A stretch of 5,638 nucleotides of DNA from Puniceicoccales bacterium (GCA_031278595.1 JAITKE010000034.1:1-5638), one strand, 5' to 3'; positions 1-5,493 are shown, numbered from the stretch's first letter. Notes: a model not told the origin generated them from the sequence alone. Numbers and translations are program-made.

Positions 1-93
1 CCCAGGCGGGACGGTGCCCCCGGCGCGGCCGGAGGCCACGCCTTCCGGCCGCGCTGGGGGCGTGGCTTTCCTTGAAAGCGGCCCTTGCGCCCA
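1..93. repeat. Nested cruciform repeat element, right part only
   Basis: The first 12 bases match 4129-4140 at 11 positions, that is, the right arm of the inner stem of the element at 3949-4222. A long hairpin follows (16-35/42-61), then the GCTTTC...GAAAGC hairpin (65-79, loop CTT instead of TCC), then the end sequence GGCCCTTGCGCCCA (80-93). Bases 74-95 are identical to 4203-4224. The left part lies outside the window. It sits 43 bp after the der stop, in the same orientation relative to the gene as the copy behind fabF. Confidence 0.85.
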
Positions 94-136
94 CACCGAA
101 TACCTCTGGGGAGAAACACCCCTTTTGTGTACCCCC

Positions 137-1564
137 TCAGGGATATGGGCGGCGCTCCTTCTCCACCCACTCGAAGCGGAGCGGACAGGCCTCCAGATGA
201 AACCGCTTCCGCAGACCCTTTTCCAAATAACGTTGGTAGGAATCCGCCAGCCGTTCCCGGCGATTGCAAAAAATCTTGAGCCGGAAGGGAAAGTTTCCCG
301 TCTGGGTCGCGTAGTAGACCTTGAACCGCCGACCGACGGCGAGGGCCGGCGGATGGGCCTCCATCAGCCTCTGCAGCGCCCGATTGAGCGGCCCCGTGGG
401 GAGGGACTGGGCCATGAGGGCGTGGAGGCGCTGGGCCTCTTCCAAAAGCAGCTCGGCCCCACCGGCCATGTGAATGGAGCTGAAGAGGACGGGCAGACAC
501 GGCAGCGAGGGGAGTTCCCGTCGGACGGCCCGGGCGAAATCCCTCTGAAAATCCCCCAATGTCCCGTAATTCTCCAGCTTCCCCTCCCGAAGGGCCGCCT
601 CTGCCAAGTCCCACTTGTGGACGACCAGGAGTAGGCCCCGGCCCGCCTCCAGCACCCGCGCAGCCAGCAGCTGGTCCGAGCGGGTCAGGCCGCCGAGGGC
701 ATCGATGACCAGGAAGACGATGTCGGCCTCGGCCATGGCCCTTTCCGTCCGGACTTGGGAAAAATAGTCCACCGGCAAAGCCAGCTTCTTCTTCGCCCGG
801 ACGCCGGCCGTGTCCAGAAGGCGGAACTGGAAAATCCGGCCCCCGGCGCTCGAAAAATCCAGGCGATAGGCCACCGCATCCCGCGTCGTTCCGGAAACGG
901 GCGAGACCACCGCCCTCTTCTCCCGCAGCAGGGCATTGATGAGCGAGGACTTGCCCACGTTCGGTCGACCGGCGAAGCAGAGGGCGATGGGCTTCCTCTC
1001 CTCATCCGTTTCGGGCAGCGGCCGAAGGCGCTCCTGGGCCCACGTCTCGATTTCTCTCCGCAGGGCCTCTTCTCCCTGGCCGTGCTCGGCGGAAAGGACC
1101 AGGGGCGGCCCCAGTCCCAAGGCATGGAAGCTGTCGAGCCGGAGGCGCCGCTCCCCGACATCGGCCTTGTTGGCCAGCAGGAGGATCGGCTTACCGGCAC
1201 GGCGGAGTTTTTGGGCGATCTCAAAATCCAGGGGCAGGCAGCCGACGGAGGCATCGACGACCAAGAGAATCCGGTCAGCCGCCGCGATGGCGAAGTCGAC
1301 CTGCTCCTCCACCGCCCGGAGCAGCACCGCTTCCTCGTCGGAGACCAGGCCGATTCCCCCGCTGTCCAGGAGGACGATGCCCGGGGAAATTTCCTCGGCG
1401 AGCACATCCCGCGTCACACCGGCCTGGTCGTGGACAATGGCGAGGCGCCGGCCACAGAGGCGATTGAAGAGGCGGCTCTTGCCGACGTTGGGCCGGCCCA
1501 CCAGGATGAGCCGCAGGGAATCCTTTCTAGAGAGCGTCGTCAAATTGGGCGGCGACCTTTTCAT
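137..1564 (-). CDS. der: Ribosome-associated GTPase Der (EngA), 475 aa
   Basis: Essential GTPase with two G domains in tandem, acting in maturation of the 50S ribosomal subunit. G domain 1: GRPNVGKS (23-30), GVTRD (49-53), DSGG (67-70, usually DTGG), NKAD (132-135). G domain 2: GRPNVGKS (199-206), GTTRD (225-229), DTAG (251-254), and HKWD (316-319) where the family has NKWD. The C-terminal KH-like domain (about 375-465) ends with the recognisable FKVYYATQTGNFPFRLKIF and SYQRYLEKGLRKRF. The ATG at 1564 has GGAG 4 nt upstream. It gives an N-terminal extension of about 18 residues before the first beta strand, whereas most Der proteins begin only a few residues before it. The sequence matching the upstream der remnant begins near Lys14, so the first 12-13 codons look like later additions. 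Identity is certain; the exact start is probable. Confidence 0.95.
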   Translation of the reverse strand: MKRSPPNLTTLSRKDSLRLILVGRPNVGKSRLFNRLCGRRLAIVHDQAGVTRDVLAEEISPGIVLLDSGGIGLVSDEEAVLLRAVEEQVDFAIAAADRILLVVDASVGCLPLDFEIAQKLRRAGKPILLLANKADVGERRLRLDSFHALGLGPPLVLSAEHGQGEEALRREIETWAQERLRPLPETDEERKPIALCFAGRPNVGKSSLINALLREKRAVVSPVSGTTRDAVAYRLDFSSAGGRIFQFRLLDTAGVRAKKKLALPVDYFSQVRTERAMAEADIVFLVIDALGGLTRSDQLLAARVLEAGRGLLLVVHKWDLAEAALREGKLENYGTLGDFQRDFARAVRRELPSLPCLPVLFSSIHMAGGAELLLEEAQRLHALMAQSLPTGPLNRALQRLMEAHPPALAVGRRFKVYYATQTGNFPFRLKIFCNRRERLADSYQRYLEKGLRKRFHLEACPLRFEWVEKERRPYP

Positions 1565-1566
1565 CT

Positions 1567-1660
1567 TGCTCCACAGTTCATCTGATGGTCCGAGTCTCCC
1601 CTGTGTCTTTTTTTCATTCCCTCTTTCTTCCTTTCTTTTTCCCTTTGCCTACCTTTTATA
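1567..1660 (-). promoter_or_regulatory. Purine-rich leader of der with a possible -10 box
   Basis: On the minus strand a TATAAA box (1655-1660) is followed by a long, almost purely purine tract (about 1605-1650) and then GGAG 4 nt before the der ATG. No acceptable -35 box is seen at 16-18 bp, because that position falls in the foot of the cruciform element. The base composition differs sharply from the surrounding GC-rich DNA. Independent transcription of der from here is possible but unproven. Confidence 0.3.
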
Positions 1661-1680
1661 TTTCCCAAGAGCTGTCCCGG

Positions 1681-1783
1681 TGGGGGCCGGCTTTGCCCGG
1701 AGAGGAAAAGGCTTTCGGCCTTTTCCTCTCCGGGCGGCCCGCTTTGCGGGCCCGATGCCTTTGGCATCGAAAGCCGGCCCCCA
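1681..1783. repeat. Compact four-armed palindromic element (cruciform-type repeat)
   Basis: A 103-bp unit in which every base outside the loops can pair. The outer stem is 1681-1694 with 1770-1783 (TGGGGGCCGGCTTT, 14 perfect bp). Inside, three hairpins abut with no spare base: 1695-1712/1718-1735 (18 perfect bp, 5-nt loop), 1736-1742/1746-1752 (7 bp, TTT loop) and 1753-1759/1763-1769 (CGATGCC stem, TTT loop). It lies between the accC-der duplication scar and the leader of der. The outer stem and the CGATGCC hairpin recur, in opposite orientation, inside 3949-4222. There is no coding capacity, so it is a REP- or MITE-like structural element. Any effect on read-through into der is inference. 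Confidence 0.9.
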
Positions 1784-1816
1784 AAAATTCAAGCTTCTAT
1801 TTAACGATACCCTCTA

Positions 1817-1866
1817 AACTCATCCATGACCTCCACAATAAGCCATCAGGCACTGCGCCCGAGAAT
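1817..1866 (-). repeat. Copy B of duplicated accC-tail/der-head segment
   Basis: Second copy of the segment at 1931-1980. On the minus strand it holds a degenerate accC end (ILGRSA then stop, against FLERSA then stop), the spacer, a GGAGG-like site and ATGGATGAG, the same start as the der remnant. The open frame from this ATG (1827) dies after eight codons at 1801. Copy B is thus a broken der start followed by unrelated DNA and the cruciform element at 1681-1783. Confidence 0.75.
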
Positions 1867-1941
1867 GAATAGCTGACTCTTGCCGGCGCTGGGCCGGCCC
1901 ACGAGGACGAGCCGTAGGGAATCCTTCTTGAACTCGTCCAT
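1846..1941 (-). pseudogene. Truncated 5' remnant of a duplicated der gene
   Basis: A 31-codon open frame beginning ATG (1941) with GGAGG just upstream and ending TGA (1846). Codons 6-25 read KDSLRLVLVGRPSAGKSQLF after an initial MDEFK, the start of Der's first G domain with an intact GxxxxGKS P-loop. Over 60 bases (1867-1926 against 1466-1525) I count 51 identities to the start of the real der gene. After Phe25 the match to der stops. The next codons, up to the stop, match the last codons of accC instead. It is therefore a duplication scar, not a working GTPase. Whether the 31-residue peptide is made is unknown; the frame and a ribosome site survive. Confidence 0.85.
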
Positions 1942-1980
1942 GGCCTCCACGCTGAATCGTCAGGCGCTGCGCTCGAGAAA
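1931..1980 (-). repeat. Copy A of duplicated accC-tail/der-head segment
   Basis: Contains the last codons and stop of accC, the short spacer, the GGAGG site and the first codons of the der remnant. It aligns without gaps to 1817-1866 at an offset of 114 bp with 39 of 50 bases identical. Matching is best over the accC stop region and over the ribosome site and start codon, and poor only in the 10-bp spacer between them. Confidence 0.75.
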
Positions 1981-3309
1981 GTTTTGGAGGAAATGGGTCG
2001 TCACCCGGCCCTGACGGAAATCCTCGTCCCTTAGGATTTTCTGGGCCAGGGGAGCCGTCGTTTCGATGCCCTCCAGGCGCAGCTCCGCCAGCGCGCCCTC
2101 CAGGCGCCGGATCGCCTCCGGCCGCGTCGCGCCGGTGGCGATGAGCTTGCCCACCAGGCTGTCGTAGTGCGTCGGGATTTCGTATCCGCCGTAGACCGAC
2201 GAGTCCATCCGGATACCGGGGCCGCCCGGGGCGTGGTAGAGGGAAATCCTCCCCGGGCTGGGGGCGAAATTTTTTTCCGGATCCTCGGCATTGATCCGGC
2301 ACTCCAGCGCATGGCCGATGAAATGAATGTCCTCCTGGCGCAGGGACAGCGGCTCCCCCATCGCCACCCGCAGCTGCTGCTGGACGAGGTCGATGCCCGT
2401 CGCCTCCTCCGTGACCCCGTGCTCCACCTGGAGGCGGGTGTTCATTTCCATGAAATAGAAATTTTTCTGCCCGTCGACCAGGAACTCGACGGTGCCGACG
2501 CCCTCGTAGTGGGCATTTTGGGCGATGCGCAGGGCCGCCTCCCCCATCTGCCGGCGCAGCAATTCATCGAGAAAGGGAGAGGGGGCCTCCTCCAGCAGCT
2601 TCTGGTAGCGGCGTTGGACGGAGCAATCCCGCTCGCCGAGGTGGACGCAGTGCCCCTGGGCATCGGCCAGGATTTGAATCTCGACGTGCCGCGGCTCCGG
2701 GATGTATTTTTCCAGATAGAGCTCCCCACGGCCGAAATTCCTCTCGGCTTCATGGCAGGCGAGTAAGAAGTCCTGGGCCAAATCCTCCGGCCGCGACACC
2801 AGGCGCATGCCCCGGCCACCGCCGCCGGCCACCGCCTTGAGCAGAACCGGCCAGCCGATCTTTTCCGCCAGGGCCAGGGCCTCTCCCTCGTCGACCAGGA
2901 CACCCTCGCTGCCCGGAACCGTCGGCACACCGGCCCGTTTAGCCAGCTCCTTCGCCCGCGATTTATCCCCCATCTGCCGAATCGTCTCGGCCCTCGGCCC
3001 CACGAAGCGGATTTGGCAGTCCTCGCAGAGCTGGGCGAAGTTCGGGTTCTCCGAAAGAAAGCCGTAGCCCGGGTGGATGGCATCGGCATTGGCCAATTCG
3101 GCGGCGCTGAGGATGCGGTCCAGGCGCAGGTAGCTCTCGGCGGCGGCGGCCGGCCCGATGCAAATGGCCTCGTCGGCCAGTTGGACATGCAGGGCCGAGC
3201 GATCGGCCTGGGAGTAGACCGCCAGGGTTTCGATGCCCATCTCCCGACAGGTCCGCAGGATGCGGACGGCGATTTCCCCGCGGTTGGCGATGAGCAGCTT
3301 CCGGATCAT
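1960..3309 (-). CDS. accC: Biotin carboxylase subunit of acetyl-CoA carboxylase, 449 aa
   Basis: ATP-grasp enzyme that carboxylates AccB-bound biotin using bicarbonate and ATP, the first half-reaction of malonyl-CoA synthesis. It is full length (E. coli AccC is also 449 aa) and nearly collinear with it. It starts MIRKLLIANRGEIAVRI. Lys116 (MGDKSRAK) and Lys158 (LLKAVAGGGGRGM) are ATP-binding lysines, followed by the mobile glycine-rich loop. Glu288, Asn290, Arg292 and Glu296 lie in FMEMNTRLQVEH, and Arg338 in ALECRINAEDP. One family-invariant-looking Pro is changed: QVEHGVTE instead of QVEHPVTE. The start at 3309 is set by homology; upstream in-frame residues overlap accB in another frame and are not protein-like. 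The gene begins 10 bp after accB ends with no clear ribosome site, suggesting translational coupling. Its last codons and stop are duplicated 114 bp downstream. Confidence 0.96.
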   Translation of the reverse strand: MIRKLLIANRGEIAVRILRTCREMGIETLAVYSQADRSALHVQLADEAICIGPAAAAESYLRLDRILSAAELANADAIHPGYGFLSENPNFAQLCEDCQIRFVGPRAETIRQMGDKSRAKELAKRAGVPTVPGSEGVLVDEGEALALAEKIGWPVLLKAVAGGGGRGMRLVSRPEDLAQDFLLACHEAERNFGRGELYLEKYIPEPRHVEIQILADAQGHCVHLGERDCSVQRRYQKLLEEAPSPFLDELLRRQMGEAALRIAQNAHYEGVGTVEFLVDGQKNFYFMEMNTRLQVEHGVTEEATGIDLVQQQLRVAMGEPLSLRQEDIHFIGHALECRINAEDPEKNFAPSPGRISLYHAPGGPGIRMDSSVYGGYEIPTHYDSLVGKLIATGATRPEAIRRLEGALAELRLEGIETTAPLAQKILRDEDFRQGRVTTHFLQNFLERSA

Positions 3310-3319
3310 GGCGGACGGC

Positions 3320-3817
3320 TCAGGCGGGTCGGATGTAGAAGAGCACCTGGCCGAACTCCACGGGCTCGCCATTCTGGACCGGGATTTCAATCACCGTCCC
3401 CTCCACGTCCGAGAGGATCTCGTTCATGACCTTCATGGCCTCCAGGACGCAGACCGGCGTGCCCACCGTCACCCGATCTCCCACCTGAACCAGCGGCTCC
3501 CCGTCGGGCGAAGCGGCGCGGTAGAAGCTCCCCACCAGGGGCGACTCAATCGTCCGGCAGTCGCCATGGGGCTCCGCCGCCTCCGAAGCCGTCGGAGACT
3601 GGGGCGAGGATGTCGCCACCGCCGTCCCCGGAGCCAGCGACGGTTGGGGCAGAGGTGCCGCCCCCGCTCCCGCCGGCGGCCACTGCGCCACCAGCGCCGA
3701 AGCCGCCTGCTTGGACAAACGGATCCGGAGGCCCTCCTCCTCCACCTCGATTTCCGTGACGCCGAGCTCCGCCATCACCGCCGCCAGTTGCCGGATCTTT
3801 TCGATGTCCGTAAGCAT
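3320..3817 (-). CDS. accB: Biotin carboxyl carrier protein of acetyl-CoA carboxylase, 165 aa
   Basis: Carries the biotin that AccC carboxylates and that the AccAD carboxyltransferase uses to make malonyl-CoA. Layout: an N-terminal helical segment (residues 1-37, MLTDIEKIRQLAAVMAELGV then an acidic strand), a flexible Ala/Pro/Ser/Thr linker (about 38-85), and a C-terminal biotinyl domain (about 88-165). The biotin acceptor is Lys129 in LEAMKVMNEI, where the more usual motif is AMKMMN. The thumb-like segment SPLVGSFYRAASPDGEP is present, as in bacterial AccB. The start at 3817 gives the standard AccB N-terminus. The frame stays open upstream to 4225, but that stretch runs through an intergenic hairpin repeat and has no family similarity. 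No strong Shine-Dalgarno precedes the ATG. The stop lies 10 bp before the accC start, so the two genes form a coupled pair. Length is typical of the family (about 150-170 aa). Confidence 0.95.
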   Translation of the reverse strand: MLTDIEKIRQLAAVMAELGVTEIEVEEEGLRIRLSKQAASALVAQWPPAGAGAAPLPQPSLAPGTAVATSSPQSPTASEAAEPHGDCRTIESPLVGSFYRAASPDGEPLVQVGDRVTVGTPVCVLEAMKVMNEILSDVEGTVIEIPVQNGEPVEFGQVLFYIRPA

Positions 3818-3830
3818 GTTTTCGAGGCCG

Positions 3831-3859
3831 TATTTACGGGGAAGTTTTTTTGGAAGCAA
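3831..3859 (-). promoter_or_regulatory. Possible promoter for accB-accC
   Basis: On the minus strand TTGCTT and TAAATA are separated by 17 bp, with the second box ending 13 nt before the accB ATG at 3817. Each box matches the sigma-70 consensus at only three positions, so this is weak. A start here would give a very short leader, consistent with the lack of a clear ribosome site. The rest of 3818-3948 shows no gene; it holds a twofold GATGGCGGA motif (3865-3873 and 3888-3896). Confidence 0.25.
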
Positions 3860-4036
3860 GGCCAAAGATGGCGGAATCAGCCCCGGATGGCGGAGACACA
3901 GGGGCCAGAAAGTCCGCCAAAAGCTCAATAGGGTCAGGAAGCTCTGTCTGGGCGCAAGGGCCCGTCTGGCCTGGGACCGGCTTTCGATGCCGAAGGCATC
4001 GCCGCTCCCGCGGCGCCCACGCGGCGCAAGCCGCGT

Positions 4037-4053
4037 GGGCGGGCGGGTGGGGG
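4037..4053 (+). other. G-quadruplex motif, plus strand
   Basis: GGGCGGGCGGGTGGGGG: four G-runs separated by single bases, the pattern expected of very stable quadruplexes. It lies in the upper part of the middle hairpin arm (4002-4067) of the nested element, overlapping three bases of its stem. It is on the strand opposite to the coding strand of the flanking genes, so in transcripts it would be C-rich. Confidence 0.8.
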
Positions 4054-4085
4054 CGCCGCGGGAGCGGCCAATGGGGAAAAGCCCT

Positions 4086-4101
4086 CCCCACCCACCCTCC
4101 C
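4086..4101 (-). other. G-quadruplex motif, minus strand
   Basis: Read on the minus strand this is GGGAGGGTGGGTGGGG, four G-runs with single-base loops. It occupies almost the whole 18-nt apical loop of the hairpin 4068-4084/4103-4119. The minus strand is the coding strand of the flanking genes, so any fabF-accB read-through transcript would carry an RNA quadruplex motif here. Confidence 0.8.
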
Positions 4102-4256
4102 TGGGCTTTTCCCCATTGGAAAGCCGGCCCCAGGCCGGACGACGGCCCTCCCCCGGCCCGGAGGGCAAGCCCTTCGGGCCGGGGGAGGGCCGGGCTTTCT
4201 CCGAAAGCGGCCCTTGCGCCCACAAAACCCTCCAAAAAAACTTCTCGGTGATCCCC

Positions 4257-5483
4257 TCAGAGCTTCCGGACGATTACAACGGAATTGATCCCCAGCATGC
4301 CGAAGGAGGTGTTGAGGATCGTCCGGACTTCGGGCACGGAACGCGCCTCGTTGCAGACGAGATTCGGCAATTCGCACTGGGGATCCAGTTGCTCGACGTG
4401 GATCGTCGCGTGGACCTGATGGTCCTCGAAGGCCGGCAGATTGCCGGCCAGTTCGAGCGCACCGGCGGCTCCCATCGCGTGGCCGATGAAGCTCTTGGTG
4501 TTGTTGATAAAAGTCTTGGGACAGGAGGCGAAGACCTCCCGCACGGCCAGGCACTCCTGCCGGTCTCCCTGGACAGTAGAGGTTGCATGGGTGTTGAGGA
4601 TGTCGATGTCCTGGGGATTCAGCCGGGCCCGCCGCAGGGCCAGGCGCATGCACTCCGCCTGCCGCTGGGGATTGGGCAGCACCGCGTGGTCGGCATCGGA
4701 ATTGATGGCGTAGCCGGCAATTTCCCCATAGATCTTCGCCCCCCGCTTCCGGGCATCCGAGAGCCGCTCCAGCGTGTAGAGACAGCCCCCTTCGCTGACG
4801 ACGATCCCGTTCCGCCCCAGGTCGAAGGGCCGGCTGACCGCATTGGGATCCTCCCGATGGCCGAGCGCGCCCTGGCTCCGGAAGCCCGCGAAAATGCCGA
4901 AGGAGTGGATGCTCTCGCTGACACCGCCGGCCAGGGCGAGGTCCACCTCCCCGAGGCGCAGCATCTGCGCCGCCTGGATGATTCCGATATTGCCGGCCGC
5001 GCAGGCGGCCCCCAGGGTATAGTGCGGCCCCGTGATGCCAAGCTGAATGCTGACCTCCCCGGCCGGATTGTTGGCGATCGTCCGCGGGTTGTGGTGGTGT
5101 GACCAGTAGCGGATGTCGTCATTAAAGAGCGAAAGCGTATGGACTTCATTCTCCGTCTCCACCGTCCCGTGCTCCGTGATGCCGATGTAGATCCCGATTC
5201 GGGAGAGATCGCGTTCCGCGAGCGAAATACCGGCGTCCCGCAGGGCCTCGTGGGCACAGTAGATGCCGATGCTGCCCGCACGGGTGCCATTTTTGATCTC
5301 CTTTTTCCCCTGGTGGCGCAGCGCATCGAAGTCGCAGATCCCGGCCGGCACCCGACCCATATGGCGCACCTCCAGCCACTGGATCCGGCTGAACCCCGCC
5401 AGTAAATGGCGCCGAAATTCCTCCGGCGTGTTGCCGTTGGGTGCCGTGAGGCCCACTCCGGTGATGACGACCGCTTCTTCCAT
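4257..5483 (-). CDS. fabF: Beta-ketoacyl-ACP synthase, KAS I/II (FabF-like) family, 408 aa
   Basis: Condensing enzyme of type II fatty acid synthesis. It is expected to join an acyl group held on its active-site Cys to malonyl-ACP, releasing CO2, in the cytoplasm. Visible landmarks: N-terminal VVITGVGLTAPNG; nucleophile Cys161 in GAACAAGN; catalytic His299 in NTHATST; Lys330 and His335 in NNTKSFIGHAMGAAG. The Cys-His-His set is complete and the length is close to the usual ~412 aa. The ATG at 5483 is chosen because MEEAVVITGVG matches the family N-terminus and AGGAGG lies 10 nt upstream; an in-frame GTG at 5492 is too close to that site. The protein is divergent. The C-terminal GFGGTN gating loop reads GMLGIN, and the DGFVxGEGA region reads NGIVVSEGG. 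It could be a specialised paralogue rather than the main elongation KAS II. The family call is firm; the exact role is inferred from accB and accC downstream. Confidence 0.9.
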   Translation of the reverse strand: MEEAVVITGVGLTAPNGNTPEEFRRHLLAGFSRIQWLEVRHMGRVPAGICDFDALRHQGKKEIKNGTRAGSIGIYCAHEALRDAGISLAERDLSRIGIYIGITEHGTVETENEVHTLSLFNDDIRYWSHHHNPRTIANNPAGEVSIQLGITGPHYTLGAACAAGNIGIIQAAQMLRLGEVDLALAGGVSESIHSFGIFAGFRSQGALGHREDPNAVSRPFDLGRNGIVVSEGGCLYTLERLSDARKRGAKIYGEIAGYAINSDADHAVLPNPQRQAECMRLALRRARLNPQDIDILNTHATSTVQGDRQECLAVREVFASCPKTFINNTKSFIGHAMGAAGALELAGNLPAFEDHQVHATIHVEQLDPQCELPNLVCNEARSVPEVRTILNTSFGMLGINSVVIVRKL

Positions 5484-5493
5484 CCCCTGCACC

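Larger units (their letters stand above)
3949..4222. repeat. Nested cruciform repeat element, full copy
   Basis: A 274-bp element bounded by perfect 14-bp inverted ends (TGGGCGCAAGGGCC, 3949-3962 and 4209-4222). The ends enclose three arms. Arm 1 is 3963-4141, closed by a 22-position stem (3963-3984/4120-4141; one mismatch, one G-T). It contains hairpins 3985-4001, 4002-4067 and 4068-4119, again with no unpaired junction base. Arm 2 is a hairpin at 4143-4192 (23 bp, CAAG loop). Arm 3 is a hairpin at 4194-4208 (GCTTTC stem). Arm 1 has the design of the separate element at 1681-1783. It fills most of the fabF-accB gap, starting 34 bp after the fabF stop. No transposase is encoded; mobility by an enzyme elsewhere is inference. 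Confidence 0.9.
3841..4244. repeat. 14-bp inverted repeat flanking the nested element
   Basis: GAAGTTTTTTTGGA at 3841-3854 and its exact reverse complement at 4231-4244 lie on either side of the 3949-4222 element. The spacing is uneven (94 bp on the left, 8 bp on the right), so they do not simply extend the element's ends. The run of seven T lowers the information content, but both copies match in the flanking seven bases as well. Confidence 0.5.

Noticed and set aside
1561..1767. 68-codon minus-strand frame overlapping the start of der
   Set aside because: It is made from the hairpin element and the purine tract, with no protein-like features.
1681..1783. tRNA-like RNA, because of the cloverleaf fold
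   Set aside because: Arm lengths and loops do not fit tRNA: there is an 18-bp first arm, 3-nt loops, no T-loop sequence and no anticodon arm.
755..1817. Long plus-strand open frames opposite der (755-1585, 936-1817)
   Set aside because: They mirror the codon structure of der, have no recognisable domain and read into the hairpin element; normal in GC-rich DNA.
2167..2766. Plus-strand open frame opposite accC
   Set aside because: It is a shadow of accC with no family features; accC is intact and collinear with known biotin carboxylases.
3949..4222. Classical rho-independent terminator after fabF
   Set aside because: Strong hairpins are present, but none is followed by a T-run on the transcribed strand, and the branched layout repeats elsewhere. 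A termination effect is possible but not of the standard type.
3818..4225. N-terminal extension of AccB by 136 residues
   Set aside because: The open frame is translated from the hairpin repeat. The AccB family starts at MLTDIEK, and no family similarity exists upstream of it.
3711..5102. 463-codon plus-strand open frame across the fabF-accB gap
   Set aside because: It crosses accB, the nested hairpin element and half of fabF antisense; its low-complexity Arg/Gly/Pro composition is expected of a spurious frame.
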